Below are positions 21,930 to 33,401 of a DNA stretch of 64,000 bases, in pieces. Position numbers and translations under genes: made by a program. Under the pieces are notes generated by a model. It worked only from the letters and a program-made list of their open reading frames with translations, had not been told where the DNA came from and searched no databases. Origin of the DNA: Salvator merianae (lineage: Eukaryota; Chordata; Lepidosauria; Squamata; Teiidae). The stretch covers positions 23,613,765 to 23,677,764 of the forward strand of contig QVOM02000049.1 of the NCBI GenBank assembly GCA_003586115.2. The letters run 5' to 3'. The number at the start of each line of letters is the position of its first letter. Position 1 is the first letter of the stretch.

Positions 21930-24110
21930 GGTTTCAAATCCAGTGTGCAGATTTGCAATTTAACACTTTTCCAATAGCATCTACCTGTCTCCCAACAAGA
22001 AGTGTTAAAGGATGGATCAGGGAATTTTTAAAAAAGCAAAGCACTTTTATTATAGTCCTTATAAGAAAATTCTGGGCACGAGAAAGGGAGGAGGTGTTTC
22101 GCCTCAAGGTAGGTTTACTAATAAATGATCTGGCAAGTGTAAGTGTTTTACCATATGATGTCAGATTTCATTATGCACATGGGATATTTACAGCGTTGTA
22201 AAGCTGTAGACAAGGAAATTGTTGCTGAAATAAAGTTTCAGACTTTAAACAGAATCATTTTGCAGAGATCTTTTGTGTTTTTTAAAAATATGTTTTACAC
22301 CCTACTTACGGACTCGCTGGTGGAGATGTCAAAATTGGTGGAACGCTTCTCAGCAAGGCTAGTAACTGCTACATACACTTCCCACTACTTTTCTCTTGCA
22401 ACTGGAATTGTAATCCCTAGTCTGCCAAGTTATACTTCTGATATGAAAGTAAAGCTATATTTCTTATATTTATAGCAGCAGTGGCTGGTGTCCATTAGGA
22501 TTGGTGCAGTGGAGAGCAGGGCAGCTCGTAGCAGGTGGAACCAGGGTTAGTCTTAAGCAAAGTTAAAGGCAGATAGAGCAGAGAAATGTGGTCCTAACAC
22601 AGACTTCACTGCACATAGGTGGAATTGCAAATGCCTTTGAATGTGTAACATTTAATAGGTCCTGGTCTATAACATGGGGAAGGAAAAAGGGGTTCTAGGC
22701 TCATTCTCCAAACCTAAGGGTGTAATGAAATCTGTGGACTGCTGGGTATAGTGGACTGCTGCTGCAGTTGCCATACAGAAAGGGAAAAGCAGGTGTTGTC
22801 TGCATTATAATCCACACCTGCTGAAATTCTGTCTTCCGCTCGATTATTAAAGACGAAGGAAGCAGGGGCAGCTAACCCCAAAATCACAGTGGGTGACACC
22901 CTGCCACGTCAGGTAGTTCAGACCTTGAGTCCACTCTTCCCTTTCTCCTGTACAAGTGTTTCTATTCAGGGTTGGCTAAAGTCTGCATTATCCATTGAGA
23001 TCTCTTTTCACAGAACTGGAACTGCTAATTCTGACCCCTGGCACTACCTCCTCTTACTTAACTTGCCTTCTGCACCACCAGCCATGAGGGGTCCCAGTCA
23101 ACTTTGACAGGAACCTGGCTCCCCTTTCTAACATAGCAAACTGAAGCGTTGTCTACTTTGCCCTTGTAAGACAGACACACGTGAGCTATAGTCTAGCTTT
23201 CTTCCAAAGGCCTCATGGCAGAGTACAACCTTCTCCTCTCTCATTTTATCCTCACTATAATCCTAGCAGTTACCTTCACAGAGCCCTTCTGTGAAGGTAA
23301 TAGGAACAGAACAGATCCAAATGTGGGTCTGCGAGATTGAAGAGATGTTTCCTGTTCTCCATTGCTCCATGGATCACAATCCACAGGTCACTGCTAAACA
23401 AACTGCTGGGACTGAGCTAAAAGTTTTTTCCCCAACAAACCCAATGTTGGTGTACACGTCTATAAAGTAGGAAGGAAAAGAACCAACAACACAGCCTTGA
23501 AATACCTGTTCTGAAATAAGGCCTGTTGATTTCAGTGGATATGGGCTTGTAGTGACAGCGATTTATAGATGGTTTTGATACATGGTCCTAAAATGAAACT
23601 GAAGAGGAATGAAAGGAAATTCTGTCAACAATGTGTGAAAAAAATCTCACCCCTACTTCAAGATACTCCAGTTAGGATATTTCCGTAACACTTAAGACAC
23701 CTCCAGACCCAGGTTAAAATCTGCAATTCTCCAGGGATTATATGGGGAATGCCACACCTTTCTAGACTAGTTAGAATATGAAATTCAAGTATGAAGCATC
23801 AGAAAACTCCCATAGCTGAACAGTCAACCTTATACATTTTTTAAATAGTGACTATTTTTTGAGCTGGAGTACTGGGTTAGGAGATAAATTTCACTTATTA
23901 TAACCTGATTGTTCAATGTAAAAGTGTATCATATTAGACTGCTGCAAAAATCCCCCTTGCTATTCTGAAATAGCCGGACATACTTCTCAGATTATATGTT
24001 ATCATCCTAAAACAAAATAAACAAAATCTGCTGCCACAAACTTCCATTGCCAAATTAGCCCTGCTTCATAGACTAGAATTCCAAGCTAGAGAATAGCTGA
24101 AGCACATTTA
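21930..24110. other. Noncoding stretch, one possible conserved block
   Basis: 22130-22480 is repeat-free by eye and holds a 110-codon frame (22143-22475) I cannot assign. 22790-22830 has a small hairpin around GCAGGTGTTGTCTGCATTAT. The remainder has no recognised feature. Confidence 0.35.
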
Positions 24111-24117
24111 ACATACC

Positions 24118-24325
24118 AGGAGGAGTTGTAACTTAATGATAGAGCAAACTGCCTGGAAAGTAGAGGATTGCCAGTTTCTTCCCAGTCTCTCCCTGGAAAT
24201 AGGTAATGACATACCGCTTTTGTATCTCTGCCAAGAAAACTGCATAGAGGTGCCCATGCGGTCAGCCAAGAGTCGGCCATGACTCAATGGTACCACCACC
24301 ACCAACAACAACAACAGCATTTCTT
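24118..24325 (+). mobile_element. tRNA-derived SINE with (ACC)/(AAC) tail
   Basis: Head TTGTAACTTAATGATAGAGC, then CTGCCTGGAAAGTAGAGG, CAGTCTCTCCCTGGAAATAGG, TTTTGTATCTCTGCCAAGAA, GAGTCGGCCATGACTCAATGG, and a tail of ACC then AAC triplets to about 24318. This is the most complete plus-strand copy of the family also present at 11.3, 31.3, 32.1 and 34.3 kb. Confidence 0.85.
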
Positions 24326-24329
24326 TCAG

Positions 24330-25345
24330 GCTCATTTCCCCCCAGGTTCAACCTGTTTGCACACTTAGCTGAAATCACTTAATATAATATGTCAAACATT
24401 TATATTTATTTTTACTGTCAGGAAAAAAACAAAATCAGATCATAATGATATCCATGTGGATCATGCATTCACACAGATTCCTCAGAATTCTACCTAGTGT
24501 CCTAATACAGTCTATCAGATTCCATTTCTATTGCAAATGTGGAGGGAGTATGAATAAACTAGCCAAAGTCAACAGGAACCCTTCTACATTTTAATGCCTC
24601 TTTCATCATCACTGAAGCTATGCAGACACATGATTTTGCTGTATCAGATCCTTGTTGTATTAAAGCAGGCAATAGACGAGGAAAAATATCTCACACAAAA
24701 TTTGTTTGATGACCAAACTGGTTAAACCAGGTCTGTTCCTATTCATTCTGCTTGGCTTTTTACTATTATTTTTGTAAATGAGTCTAATAAAGATAGGTAA
24801 CTACTTCCTCAGCACCAAACATTCTGGAATTATCAGACATATATGCTGAAATAAAAGCTTGTTGAATGCATTCCTTATTTGTTTTCTTTCTAGTAGAAAA
24901 TGGAACTATGAATATAATTTACTGAGATTACGTCACTTATACAGAGACACACTTCTGCCAGTTATGATGATGACGAAATGTCTACAAATAAGTGAAAATA
25001 GCAAAATATACCAAAAAGAGAAATAAACTACGCTTTAGGAAATGCCAAGACAAAATATATAGAGAGGCTTCTTAAATATTCAGCAACTGTTTTAACTTTA
25101 TTCATTTATAGTATCTTCAGATTTAAAAAAAAAAAAACCAGTAAGGAGATCCTGCAGTTTTCTAGAATAGAGCACTTGACAGGTGCAACTTGCATTAAAG
25201 GGTTTCCAAAAATTCCTTCAAACTATTAATAAGCAGGAGTCCTGTCCTTTCTTTGGCTATCCTATTCATTTTCTTAATTTAAGTGAACTCAGATGAAAAA
25301 CAAACAGCACAGAAGACAACAAATAATAAACGACCAAAAGCACAA
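24330..25345. other. Noncoding stretch, AT-rich
   Basis: No repeat family or credible frame. An A-run lies at about 25125-25137. Confidence 0.35.
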
Positions 25346-25350
25346 ACCTA

Positions 25351-25569
25351 CCCAGTCACACCTAAATTTTAATCCGGCTTCAGTCCTCTTTTGGATTGAA
25401 ATAACACATCCCCAAAGTGACTAATCATTTTCCTTCTACATTATCTAACCCAAAGGAGGGTTTTCTGAGTTAGATAATGTTGAAAGAAAACATCTTATTA
25501 CTTCATTGATGTGTTCTCTCAGTCTGAAAATGGACCGGAGCTGGATTAAAACTTAGGTGTGACTGGGCC
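25351..25569. mobile_element. Palindromic MITE (CACACCTAAATTTTAATCC family)
   Basis: The left end CCCAGTCACACCTAAATTTT pairs with the right end AAAACTTAGGTGTGACTGGG. The centre has TTCTACATTATCTAACCC / GAGTTAGATAATGTTGAAAG. CTA lies immediately outside both ends (25348-25350 and about 25570-25572), consistent with a 3-bp target duplication if the left end has lost one or two G/C bases. Confidence 0.85.
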
Positions 25570-25574
25570 CTAGT

Positions 25575-26350
25575 CAGGTCTATCCAGAATTGTGTTCAGT
25601 GATGCTTACGTCCAGGAAAGTGATGTTAGAATCAGACTATAGATCATCCTGGATTAAATAAAACCTGGCTGCTCCCTTGAGGCAAAGATTGTCAAATAGT
25701 GAAAGGCAGGTGATGAAAGCAAATGAAGATCTAGAAAAATATCTTATGCCAAGCAATGTTGTGAGAGAGAAAAGAAGACGACGACAACAGAAAATATGAA
25801 TGGAGACTAACAAAGACACCCCTCGAATGTCCTTGAAGAACTATAAGATATTACTAAAGGCAGGTCAAAATGACAAACATTTGTTCTTCCTGTGACCAAC
25901 AATGGAAGCTGACTCAATGGCAACTAACAGAACCTATAAGTCATCCTCAGAACAAAGCCCACTGAAATCAATGGACGTACAGTATATTAGCCCAAGGTAA
26001 CATCCATATCCCCATAATCAGCATTGCCATCTCTTCTGAGCAGCCATGCTCCTCTGTTTCCTATTGTAGCTTAACAAAATAATAAGCCATGAACATCTTC
26101 TTGCCAAAGCAATAAGTGGTTGTGAAACCTCCAACACTGTCCTATGGGATAGGCTGCAGGAGCTGATGTTGAAAAGGTGAAAATACTATTACAGCCAGTG
26201 GCTTAGTTAACAGTTGGCTAGTATTCATGGGTGAGATATGTTTACAGATATGGTTCTCTCAGACTGTGGCACTCCAGAAATTGCTAAACAACTCGCAGCA
26301 TGCCATGCCAGTAGAATGTTGGGAGTAGAATGCCGAGAGTAGAATAACTT
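25575..26350. other. Noncoding stretch, nothing recognised
   Basis: No repeat or frame I can support. Confidence 0.35.
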
Positions 26351-26356
26351 TACAAA

Positions 26357-26627
26357 TGGATGGGACAGACTCATGGAGGTCAGGTGTATCAATGGCAACT
26401 AGAATGCAGGCTACTAGAATGGATGCCTAGGTATTGCCTCCAGGGTAGAGAGACAGGCAGGAAGCCTCTAAAGGCCATTTGCAGGGAGGCAAAAGCAAAT
26501 GAAGGTTTTGTCTGTTTATTCTGCTTGAGAAGGCCCCGAAGCAATTGGTGTGCCACTGTGTGAAACAGGATGCTGGACTAGATGGGCCATGGCCTGATCC
26601 AGGAGGGCTTCTCTTATGTTCTTACGA
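26357..26627 (+). mobile_element. CR1-like LINE 3' end
   Basis: Ordered landmarks: ACTCATGGAGGTCAGGTGTATC, AATGGATGCCTAGG, TGCCACTGTGTGAAACAGGATG, CTGGACTAGATGGGCCATGGCC, TGATCCAGGAGGGCTTCTC, TTATGTTCTTA. This is the widespread squamate CR1-like 3' UTR. The same sequence occurs at 38.39-38.65 kb. The 67-codon frame inside it is not meaningful. Confidence 0.85.
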
Positions 26628-26631
26628 GAGT

Positions 26632-26742
26632 AGCTGCATCTAGACATCACTTACTTATTCTGCTGTATTTGGATATTCTGGAATATCCATGCTTTATTCT
26701 GGAATATCCAAATATAGCAGGATAAGTAAGCAATGTCTGGAT
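26632..26742. mobile_element. Palindromic MITE (GGTTGCATCCAGACAT family)
   Basis: Left AGCTGCATCTAGACATCACTT, right AAGTAAGCAATGTCTGGATG; the centre TTTGGATATTCTGGAATATCC / GGAATATCCAAATATAGC folds back. It starts 4 bp after the CR1 3' end. The 3-bp duplication cannot be confirmed. Confidence 0.8.
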
Positions 26743-26759
26743 GTAAATTGTTTAGGAAC

Positions 26760-28655
26760 CTCTGGAGAGCCACAGTTTGAGAAATACAGGCTTTTAGCAC
26801 AACTAGTAGAAATAGCAAATAAACCCAATATGTATCATGCTAATCTCACTTTTACTAAGTGGAACATTTGAAAAGTGTGCTCTCCAATTCCGTTCAGTCA
26901 CAGACAGCATAGCTAATGGTCAGGGACGAAAGGAGAGCTCAAGGTTCATCATATTTTATTTAAATGACAGATTGAAAGTGCACCTTTCCCCTCAGTGCTT
27001 CTATACTTTTTTTCTGTTAGGTAGTTTAGGGTTCAGAGCATTATCAGAAGAAAAAAACCTTCCTCCCAAAACTTTGGGTGAAGCTTTAGAGTACAGGGTT
27101 TTTACATACACATAGTTTCCAGATTGATCCTACTTTGTTTTAAATCTCCTTCCATTTTTTAGGGATTTGCTGGCAGACCTAATTCTGTAAACAGACCAGG
27201 TAAATTACATCTAGTTGGTGCAATTACTGTGATTTATTTTTAATCTGTAAAGGGAACATGAACCCTCTTGGCTCTTTAGCCAGCTGAAAAACATTGGAGG
27301 TCTCCAAGTAAAGGATATAATTGGACTCTTACTAGGAGGAAGTTGTGTACATGACAATATCTTCCACAGAAATAAATCACCAATGGGTCATTTCATGTAT
27401 TCCTTTTTGTTTCATGGGCAAGATCCACTCTCAAAAGTATTACATTTTCAACAGCAGATTTACACACATAGTATAATTTGTGAATTGACCTATACGTTGG
27501 ACATTAAGAACGTGCGAGGGAACTTACCCTTGCTTTTTGTCATTTAGGCTTGCCTTCATACACTCATGTGCATCAAAACATCAACTCTGAATGAGCAGTA
27601 ACTAAATGTATGAAATGATGCCCCTGAAGTGCAACTCATTTAAAAAGATGGGAGGTAACATGAAAATGATCACCACTTAGTACTACAAGAAATGAAATGA
27701 ATGCATGTTGTGAACTAGTCCTCATTCATTAGAAAACCAGACTTGGCTGTAGACTCCCTTAAGAGGCCTCTTACTCTGCAGAAAAAGCCCTTCCTTGTTC
27801 TCCATACAATTATTGCTCAGCTGTGTTCTATGTCCTTAATTTCAAGTTTGGTTCACTCTCTCCATTCCATTTCCTTCTCCCACAGTGCTCTGTTCTGAGT
27901 TTATGAGATAGATTTAGCATTAAACCAAAAGAAAGCAAAAAAAGGCTGCTGCTGCTGCTAGGCTGCATAGTCTCTCTCCTAGAAAATTATGTAAATGAAC
28001 TGCCTTATTAATTGTTTGTTACAAACATCTCCCTAATTCACAGAATCTCCCCAGCATCAGTTGAGGTGAGACACCCTGGGTCTCTTGTGATCCAAAACTG
28101 TAAAAAAAAATTTACTACAAAGGATAAGGAAATTCATCTTGTTCAAGATTTTAAAAATGCAATTATTTTAATACATGCACAAACACACACAGGTGTTAAA
28201 ATTATCAGAGATTAAGAGGGTAGCTTAAAATCAGAAAATCAGTAATTAATTAGGAGTCCAAATTCTATTTGGGTTACTCAGAAGGAAGTCATATTATGGT
28301 TAGCAAGACTTTATTCTGAAATGTACAGAGGTAACTATATAAACATCTTGAACTGAAGAAAAATTAAACTTGTTTATACTGAAGTCTGAAATCAGTTGTA
28401 CTTCCAGGAATATGTACAAAGCAGGCCAGATTTCAGCCTATATCTGAAAAGTAAACAGAAGGTTATCCAGCACAAAATAGAAGGAAAATAGAGGATCTAC
28501 CCTGGGTCAACTATTGAACAAAAAGAAATGTATTTTTTCTTCATCCACAAATGCCCTTTTAACTGTCTGGAGAGGGGAAAATGTGAGATTGATTTGATCT
28601 CTGTTCTCCTAAAGTGTGCTTCTCTTTGAAATAGCTGTAGTATTTCTGTAGTCTG
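26760..28655. other. Noncoding stretch, nothing recognised
   Basis: About 1.9 kb of AT-rich DNA; the 92-codon frame at 26837-27115 begins near the MITE and has no recognisable motif. A short GCT-triplet run lies at 27946-27959. Confidence 0.35.
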
Positions 28656-28660
28656 GATTT

Positions 28661-28678
28661 AAGAAGGAAGGAAGGAAA

Positions 28679-28742
<64 letters not shown>

Positions 28743-28783
28743 AAAAGAAAAAAGGAAGGAAGGAAGGAAAGAAGGAAAGAAGG
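28661..28783. repeat. AAGG/AAAG microsatellite
   Basis: Compound purine tract: AAGG units, about 15 perfect AAAG units, then AAGG again. The minus-strand Phe/Leu/Ser frames across it (69 and 84 codons) are artefacts. Confidence 0.95.
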
Positions 28784-28859
28784 ACCTCCTCCTGTTACAC
28801 TGAAGCCAAACAAATAAGCTGACTGAAATATTGTAATTCCTTCCTCCCACTTCGCTCTG

Positions 28860-29260
28860 TAGAGACATTAATCATCTAGGGAAACCCACTTTTTAGACTG
28901 ACCAGAACGTCCTACTTGTAAACTTGCTTTATATGTGTACATTTTAACTGGAAGGGAATTAAGAATTTTAATTCTCCCTCCAGTCCTGTCCCTGTTATAA
29001 TGGCAGGGTTTTTTGCTTTCGCTTGGACTGCAAATGAATCTCAAACCTAATCTGCCTGCTAATTTTTTTGTGGAGGGGGATTTGATTTGGGTTATTCTTG
29101 GTGACAAGAAATATTTAAATACCTCCCTACAATTTCGGCTGCAAGATTTCAGGCTGGACATTTTCCCCACTGTTTTAATCTGTACAAATGGAAAGAAAGA
29201 CCTGCTTCATTACAGTAACTCCAACTACAAACTAGCTGAGCTGAAGTGATTTCATTGCCT
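28860..29260. other. Repeat-free block, possible conserved noncoding sequence
   Basis: About 400 bp with no recognised repeat and an even composition, open in frames on both strands (78 and 100 codons). No protein family is recognised. Long frames on both strands plus lack of repeats would fit a constrained noncoding element, but this is inference only. Confidence 0.3.
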
Positions 29261-29344
29261 TCAGTCCAGGTTTCACTATGACTGGATGGGAAATCTATAG
29301 TCTTTCAGATGACTGCACTACACTTTGAGGTTTACTGAGACTTA

Positions 29345-29547
29345 GGCAGCATTCCCCATGCATGTAAAAAAGCATCGTAGAGACAGTAGCATGAGGGTTC
29401 TCATGCCTCCTTTAATCCACACTAAATTTCAGAGAATGCATTCCAGCCATGCATTTTCTGACCTTTCATGTGGATTAAGGCACTAGCATGCCTACATTAT
29501 CACCTCTAAGCTGCTTTTGAGCCTCCTTTTTTATTGTATATGCAGCC
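29345..29547. mobile_element. Palindromic MITE, relative of 3.23-kb element
   Basis: Left end GGCAGCATTCCCCATGCATG, right end TATATGCAGCC. The arms CATGCCTCCTTTAATCCACA / ATGTGGATTAAGGCACTAGC and the centre GAATGCATTCCAGCCATGCATTTTC pair. TTA lies left of it (29342-29344); the right flank TCC does not match. The outer right arm (CTCTAAGCTGCTTTTGAGCC) is the same as in the 1.57/12.45-kb family. Confidence 0.7.
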
Positions 29548-29549
29548 TC

Positions 29550-30047
29550 CATTTTGGAGACACCAACCTAGGTAGACAAAATCCCAGACATCAACCACTT
29601 CTGTTTTGGGAAGGGATATTTTTAAACGAGCTCTCTCCTTTGAATAATAATGGTAAAGTCTTCCTTCAGTGCAGTAGGCTAGTGGATTGAAAGCAATGCT
29701 TAACCCAGCTACTCCCTCCTATTCCAGTTTGCTACATAGTGAAATCTTATCTTGGTTTTGATTAGGAGCAGATTAAAAAAGCTTCATCACCCACAGAGCC
29801 AGATTGCAGTGGCTAAACTTTTCTCATTTTTTTTCCTACTCTGTGAAAGGTGCAGAAGGACTGTGGGTTGTTGCTTGGGAAAGGAATTTTCTCCTACCGT
29901 TTGAAGTAATTCACAAAGATAATTTCAGTCAACTATCTGCAAAAGCACAAAAGCTAGGAAAATCAAGAACTTTGAGAAGAGAAGGAAGTTGAGGAGGAAA
30001 TTCTAGCAGTTCTTCCACACTCCCATAAAAAATGAAAGTGTCCAATA
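29550..30047. other. Noncoding stretch, nothing recognised
   Basis: No repeat or frame I can support. Confidence 0.35.
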
Positions 30048-30055
30048 ATCTACAA

Positions 30056-30260
30056 CAGTGATTCCCATTCTGGAGTTACGGGTTCCCCCAGGAGTACCAG
30101 AACATTTAGGGGTATGTGAAAAAAAATTGAATAATGAGAGGAAAAGGCACTTACAGTTACAGCATATGCATTTGAAATAACAGCAACTATTATGAAGGGT
30201 GCAATTTATAGAAATAGGCTATCAAGGGGTATGCAAGTGAAAAAAGGCTGGAGATCACTG
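30056..30260. mobile_element. hAT-type non-autonomous element, perfect 8-bp duplication
   Basis: 205 bp starting CAGTGATTCCCA and ending GGAGATCACTG, flanked by ATCTACAA at 30048-30055 and 30261-30268. CAGTG termini with an 8-bp duplication are diagnostic of hAT transposition. It shares ends and parts of its body (GGGGTAT.., ATTGAATAATG) in reverse sense with the elements at 33.19 and 43.88 kb. No transposase. Confidence 0.9.
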
Positions 30261-30269
30261 ATCTACAAG

Positions 30270-31260
30270 GAACTAGAATTTCCTTGGTGCACTGTTTCCC
30301 CAGGATTCCAGGCTATCTCCCCTCATTTTAAAAGCATTGTTTTAAATATACAGCATGATGCTGTGTGTGTTTGCACAAAAGAAAAGTACCCCCAAGAATT
30401 CTACCTTGGATCCCAAACCCTAATGCAGCTGAAAGTACTTGAAAGAAAGTACTGTTGATTGGGATGACAAGCTCCAGTTAAGTGCAAATGAAAGGAACAA
30501 CATAAATATGATGGATTAGAAATACATATGGGAAAAGAGGCCAGCACTTCTACACTTTTAATAGCTGGTCAGAAGAGACTATTTTAGCAGGTGTTGCCTG
30601 TACCGAAAGCTACATGTGCCGAATTATTATTTTTTCCTACAGCAACACTACGTTAAACTAAAGTGAATTTACCTACTAAGAAGCATGTCAGAATTTCATT
30701 CATGCAGTCAAATCCTATGGAAGTATCCGTGGCTACTAAACTTCACTTAATTCAAAAACAAAGGGCAAAAGGCGTTCTCAAAATGTACCAATTATCAGCA
30801 CTCAAATTTGAAATTCCTGCCAACTTCAGGCTTTTTATTCTACCCTTTCGCCTCCCTGTTCCTTACCATTTTTCTGACTCTCCCAAAGTAACTATTAGAT
30901 AAATATGAAAAAAAGAATTTTTTCAACTTCGGCTTTTAATAGCTAATAGCACATATGTTCACCATGCACTTTGTATAACCTCGGCATGGTAATAATCTTC
31001 TGAGCTGATCGAACTTGCAAGTCCATGTATGCATACCTAAATGCACAGGAAAAGAAATCTTTAGCAGGGGAGGAGATGGTGAACGGCAAAGGAACACTGA
31101 GGAACACAGCTGGCTGCTTCTAGCAGAGGTTTGCAAGACAACTGGCATCAATATGTGTCCTTTCATAGGCTTCTCCTAAGAGAGAAAAATATGATCCCCT
31201 CCCCCATAGCAGTTTCAAAGTGAATCAGCATCAGTTTGAAAATGATTGAAACAAAAAAAC
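30270..31260. other. Noncoding stretch, nothing recognised
   Basis: AT-rich, short overlapping frames only. Confidence 0.35.
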
Positions 31261-31269
31261 CCTAGCACA

Positions 31270-31425
31270 AAGGGTGCAATGAAATTGTTGTTGTGTATCA
31301 CTGTGTCCTGGTTGACATGGACACCTCTATGCAGTTTTCTTGGCAGAGATACAGAAGTGGTTTGCCGTTGTCTACTTCCAGGGAGAGAATGGGGATTGAA
31401 CCGGCAATACTCTACTTTCCTGTCT
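31270..31425 (-). mobile_element. tRNA-derived SINE
   Basis: Reverse complement of the 24.1-kb SINE: GTTGTTGTGTATCACTGTG (tail side), GACACCTCTATGCAGTTTTC, TTGGCAGAGATACAGAAGTGG, CTACTTCCAGGGAGAGAATGG, ATTGAACCGGCAATACTC, then TTTCC near the head. The head is truncated. Confidence 0.8.
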
Positions 31426-31639
31426 AAAAAGTGTCATGAGTGGCCTAGCCTGGGACAGCCAAGGCAGTTCTCTCATTTTATGTAGCCACTCAAAGAAGCT
31501 AAAATGGTTTTGCCACAGTTCCTTATTCTCCCTTGGAGAATTTCGAGGTGGGAAAAGGAGAGACAGAAACTAAAAACAAGCAAATAAGCAATTCTGCTTG
31601 CGTGCATTAGTCCTTGGGCTAGGAGACTAATACTTTTCT

Positions 31640-32040
31640 CTCCTGATGTCTCCCCTAGTTCTAGGTCATTCCCCAGAGCTTTGATCTGGGAACAACAGCG
31701 GTGGATCCCACTGGTTGGTTATAGTTTCTATTTTCCAACAGAAACGTTCGCTTCTAGTCCTCAAGATTTGGACTCATTTCTGTTTTGGAAGCAGGAAAGA
31801 GTGCGAGGGTATCACGTTGCCCCGTCCGTCATTCCCTTAAGAAGAGTAATCCTTCAATCAAGCCAGGGTGGGGAGAGGGGAAGAGTGGAAACAATTTAAA
31901 CATTTTATGGGCATAATCAGAGCACCTAACAGATGGATTTCCCGTATTGTTTATGTCAAGAATATTGAGTCTAAAGTGGTTTAGACTGCCCTTTCGACCA
32001 CATACAGAGCCCTCCTGTAAGATGTGGGCTCAGCCGTTTG
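31640..32040. other. CpG-containing non-repeat DNA beside a CpG island
   Basis: This segment and 32.27-32.86 kb are separated only by a SINE. It contains several CpG (for example ACGTTCGC, GTGCGAGG, CCCCGTCCGTC) in a window that is otherwise CpG-poor outside transposons. It may be the left part of the same unmethylated region. Confidence 0.4.
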
Positions 32041-32079
32041 GGGGCTTACTCACAAACAACAGTTTGCAACATTTATCGA

Positions 32080-32268
32080 CGAGAGTGTAGCTGGGTGATA
32101 AGTCAAACTGCCTGGAAAGCAGAGGGTTGTCTGTTCGATCTCCAGCCTCTCCCTGGAAGTAATGGCAATGGCAAACCACTTCTGTATCTCTGCCAAGAAA
32201 ACTGCCCGTGCAGCCAACCAGGAGACGGCCACACGACTGGGTAGTACCCAACAAGAGCAACAATAAAT
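32080..32268 (+). mobile_element. tRNA-derived SINE
   Basis: GTGTAGCTGGGTGATAAGTC, CTGCCTGGAAAGCAGAGGG, GTTCGATCTCCAGCCTCTCC, TCTGTATCTCTGCCAAGAAA, GACGGCCACACGACTGGGTAG, with a short AAC-type tail. Several CpG are retained, so it is either younger than the other copies or protected from methylation. Confidence 0.85.
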
Positions 32269-32399
32269 ACTTATCTGCAGGACCTCAGGTGAGTTTAGGG
32301 GGGATTTTCCCGGATAATGAGTCTAAAGGCTAAATAGGGCTTACTGCTGAGTAGGCGCACGAAGAGCAGTTACACCAGCTTAATCCAGTAGGTCTGGTT

Positions 32400-32860
32400 T
32401 GTGTCGTGCAATATATTTAATGAGTGACCTGTTGAAACAATCGAGCGCCATCAGACAAGAGTCTCTATAATTTCTTCTTTCACAGCATCTTCTCTCATTA
32501 GCCGTTTAAGGGCATCTGCGGAAGCGAGCAACGGGTCGATTTAAATGCCTGCGATCGTTGCGCCAGCCGCTCCGGCGGGCCTTGCTTTTTGCACAAGAAT
32601 CCGGCGCCCCCTAGTGGAAAGGACGAATCGAGGGAGAAACGCAACCGCTAGTGTGGCTTCCCGTCGCTGTTTGAATCGGGTTGCCCACCTCATCTTTGGG
32701 AACGCTGAATGTGAAGAAAGAACCGATCTCCCGACACTTTTTCCCGTCACTGCACGCAGCTTTGCTTTGCTTCGTCTGTGTTGGAGTTACTTGTCAAGTA
32801 TCTCTTCCCGAGCCTGAGCAAATGAAGCGCGAAATTTTCCCCATCCTTCCAAAGCACAAT
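32400..32860. promoter_or_regulatory. CpG island-like region, not repeat-derived
   Basis: A dense cluster of CpG (GCGGAAGCGAGCAACGGGTCG, GCGATCGTTGCGCC, CCGCTCCGGCGGG, GGACGAATCGAGGG) in sequence with no transposon family match in this window and no terminal inverted repeats. Open frames of 69-101 codons on both strands are expected from GC content. It includes a CTCF-type motif. This is the only CpG-rich stretch here that I cannot explain by a mobile element, so a promoter, first exon, or insulator is possible. No splice donor or start codon could be assigned with confidence. Confidence 0.55.
32603..32617 (-). promoter_or_regulatory. CTCF-type binding motif
   Basis: The minus strand reads CCACTAGGGGGCGCC, which fits the vertebrate CTCF core consensus CCASYAGRKGGCRS at every position. 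It sits in the middle of the CpG-rich region. The match is seen directly; occupancy is an inference. Confidence 0.75.
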
Positions 32861-33191
32861 GGCATCTCTATTAATCAGAGGGTCTTCAGGAGTCTGCTTC
32901 AGGTTTTTTGCCAGAGTGGAAATAGTATAGCCATTAAAGGTATACCCTGCCTTTTCCGTTTCTTGAAAGGGAGATGCATGACTTGACAGAAAGTAAATAG
33001 ATGTCACACTTGTTCTCAAACCTTATTTACAGACTTTGGGGCAAGAAGAGCTTGGACATCTCCGTGTAGGTATTAGATGTTAAGCTATAGCTAGATGAAA
33101 GCTTAAACTGAGCAGCATTCGGATGGTTCTACGGTGAGTGTTGTGAAATCAGTTAAAATAAAGAAGCTACACACTTCCAATAAAACTACAG

Positions 33192-33401
33192 CAGTGGTTC
33201 CCCACATTTCTTCACTGGCATACCCTTTGGCAGCCCATTTCCATAAATTGTACCCTTCATATTGGCAAAATGTTTTTAATTAATACAGTTGTTGTTATGT
33301 GCCTTTTCCTGCCATTCTTCTTCTTTTTTTTTCACATACACATAAATGTCCTGGTTCATAGCCCTGGGGGTACAGATATCCCAGGCTGGGAATCAATGCT
33401 G
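33192..33401. mobile_element. hAT-type non-autonomous element
   Basis: Starts CAGTGGTTCCCCACAT and ends CTGGGAATCAATGCTG. The body (CCATAAATTGTACCCTTC, AATTAATACAGTTGTTG, AAATGTCCTGG) is shared with the 43.88-kb copy. The flanks AACTACAG and TACAGAAA share TACAG but not as a clean 8-bp duplication, so one edge has changed. Confidence 0.75.

Noticed and set aside
28559..28868. Phe/Leu/Ser-rich minus-strand frames
   Set aside because: Translations of the complementary TTTC tract.
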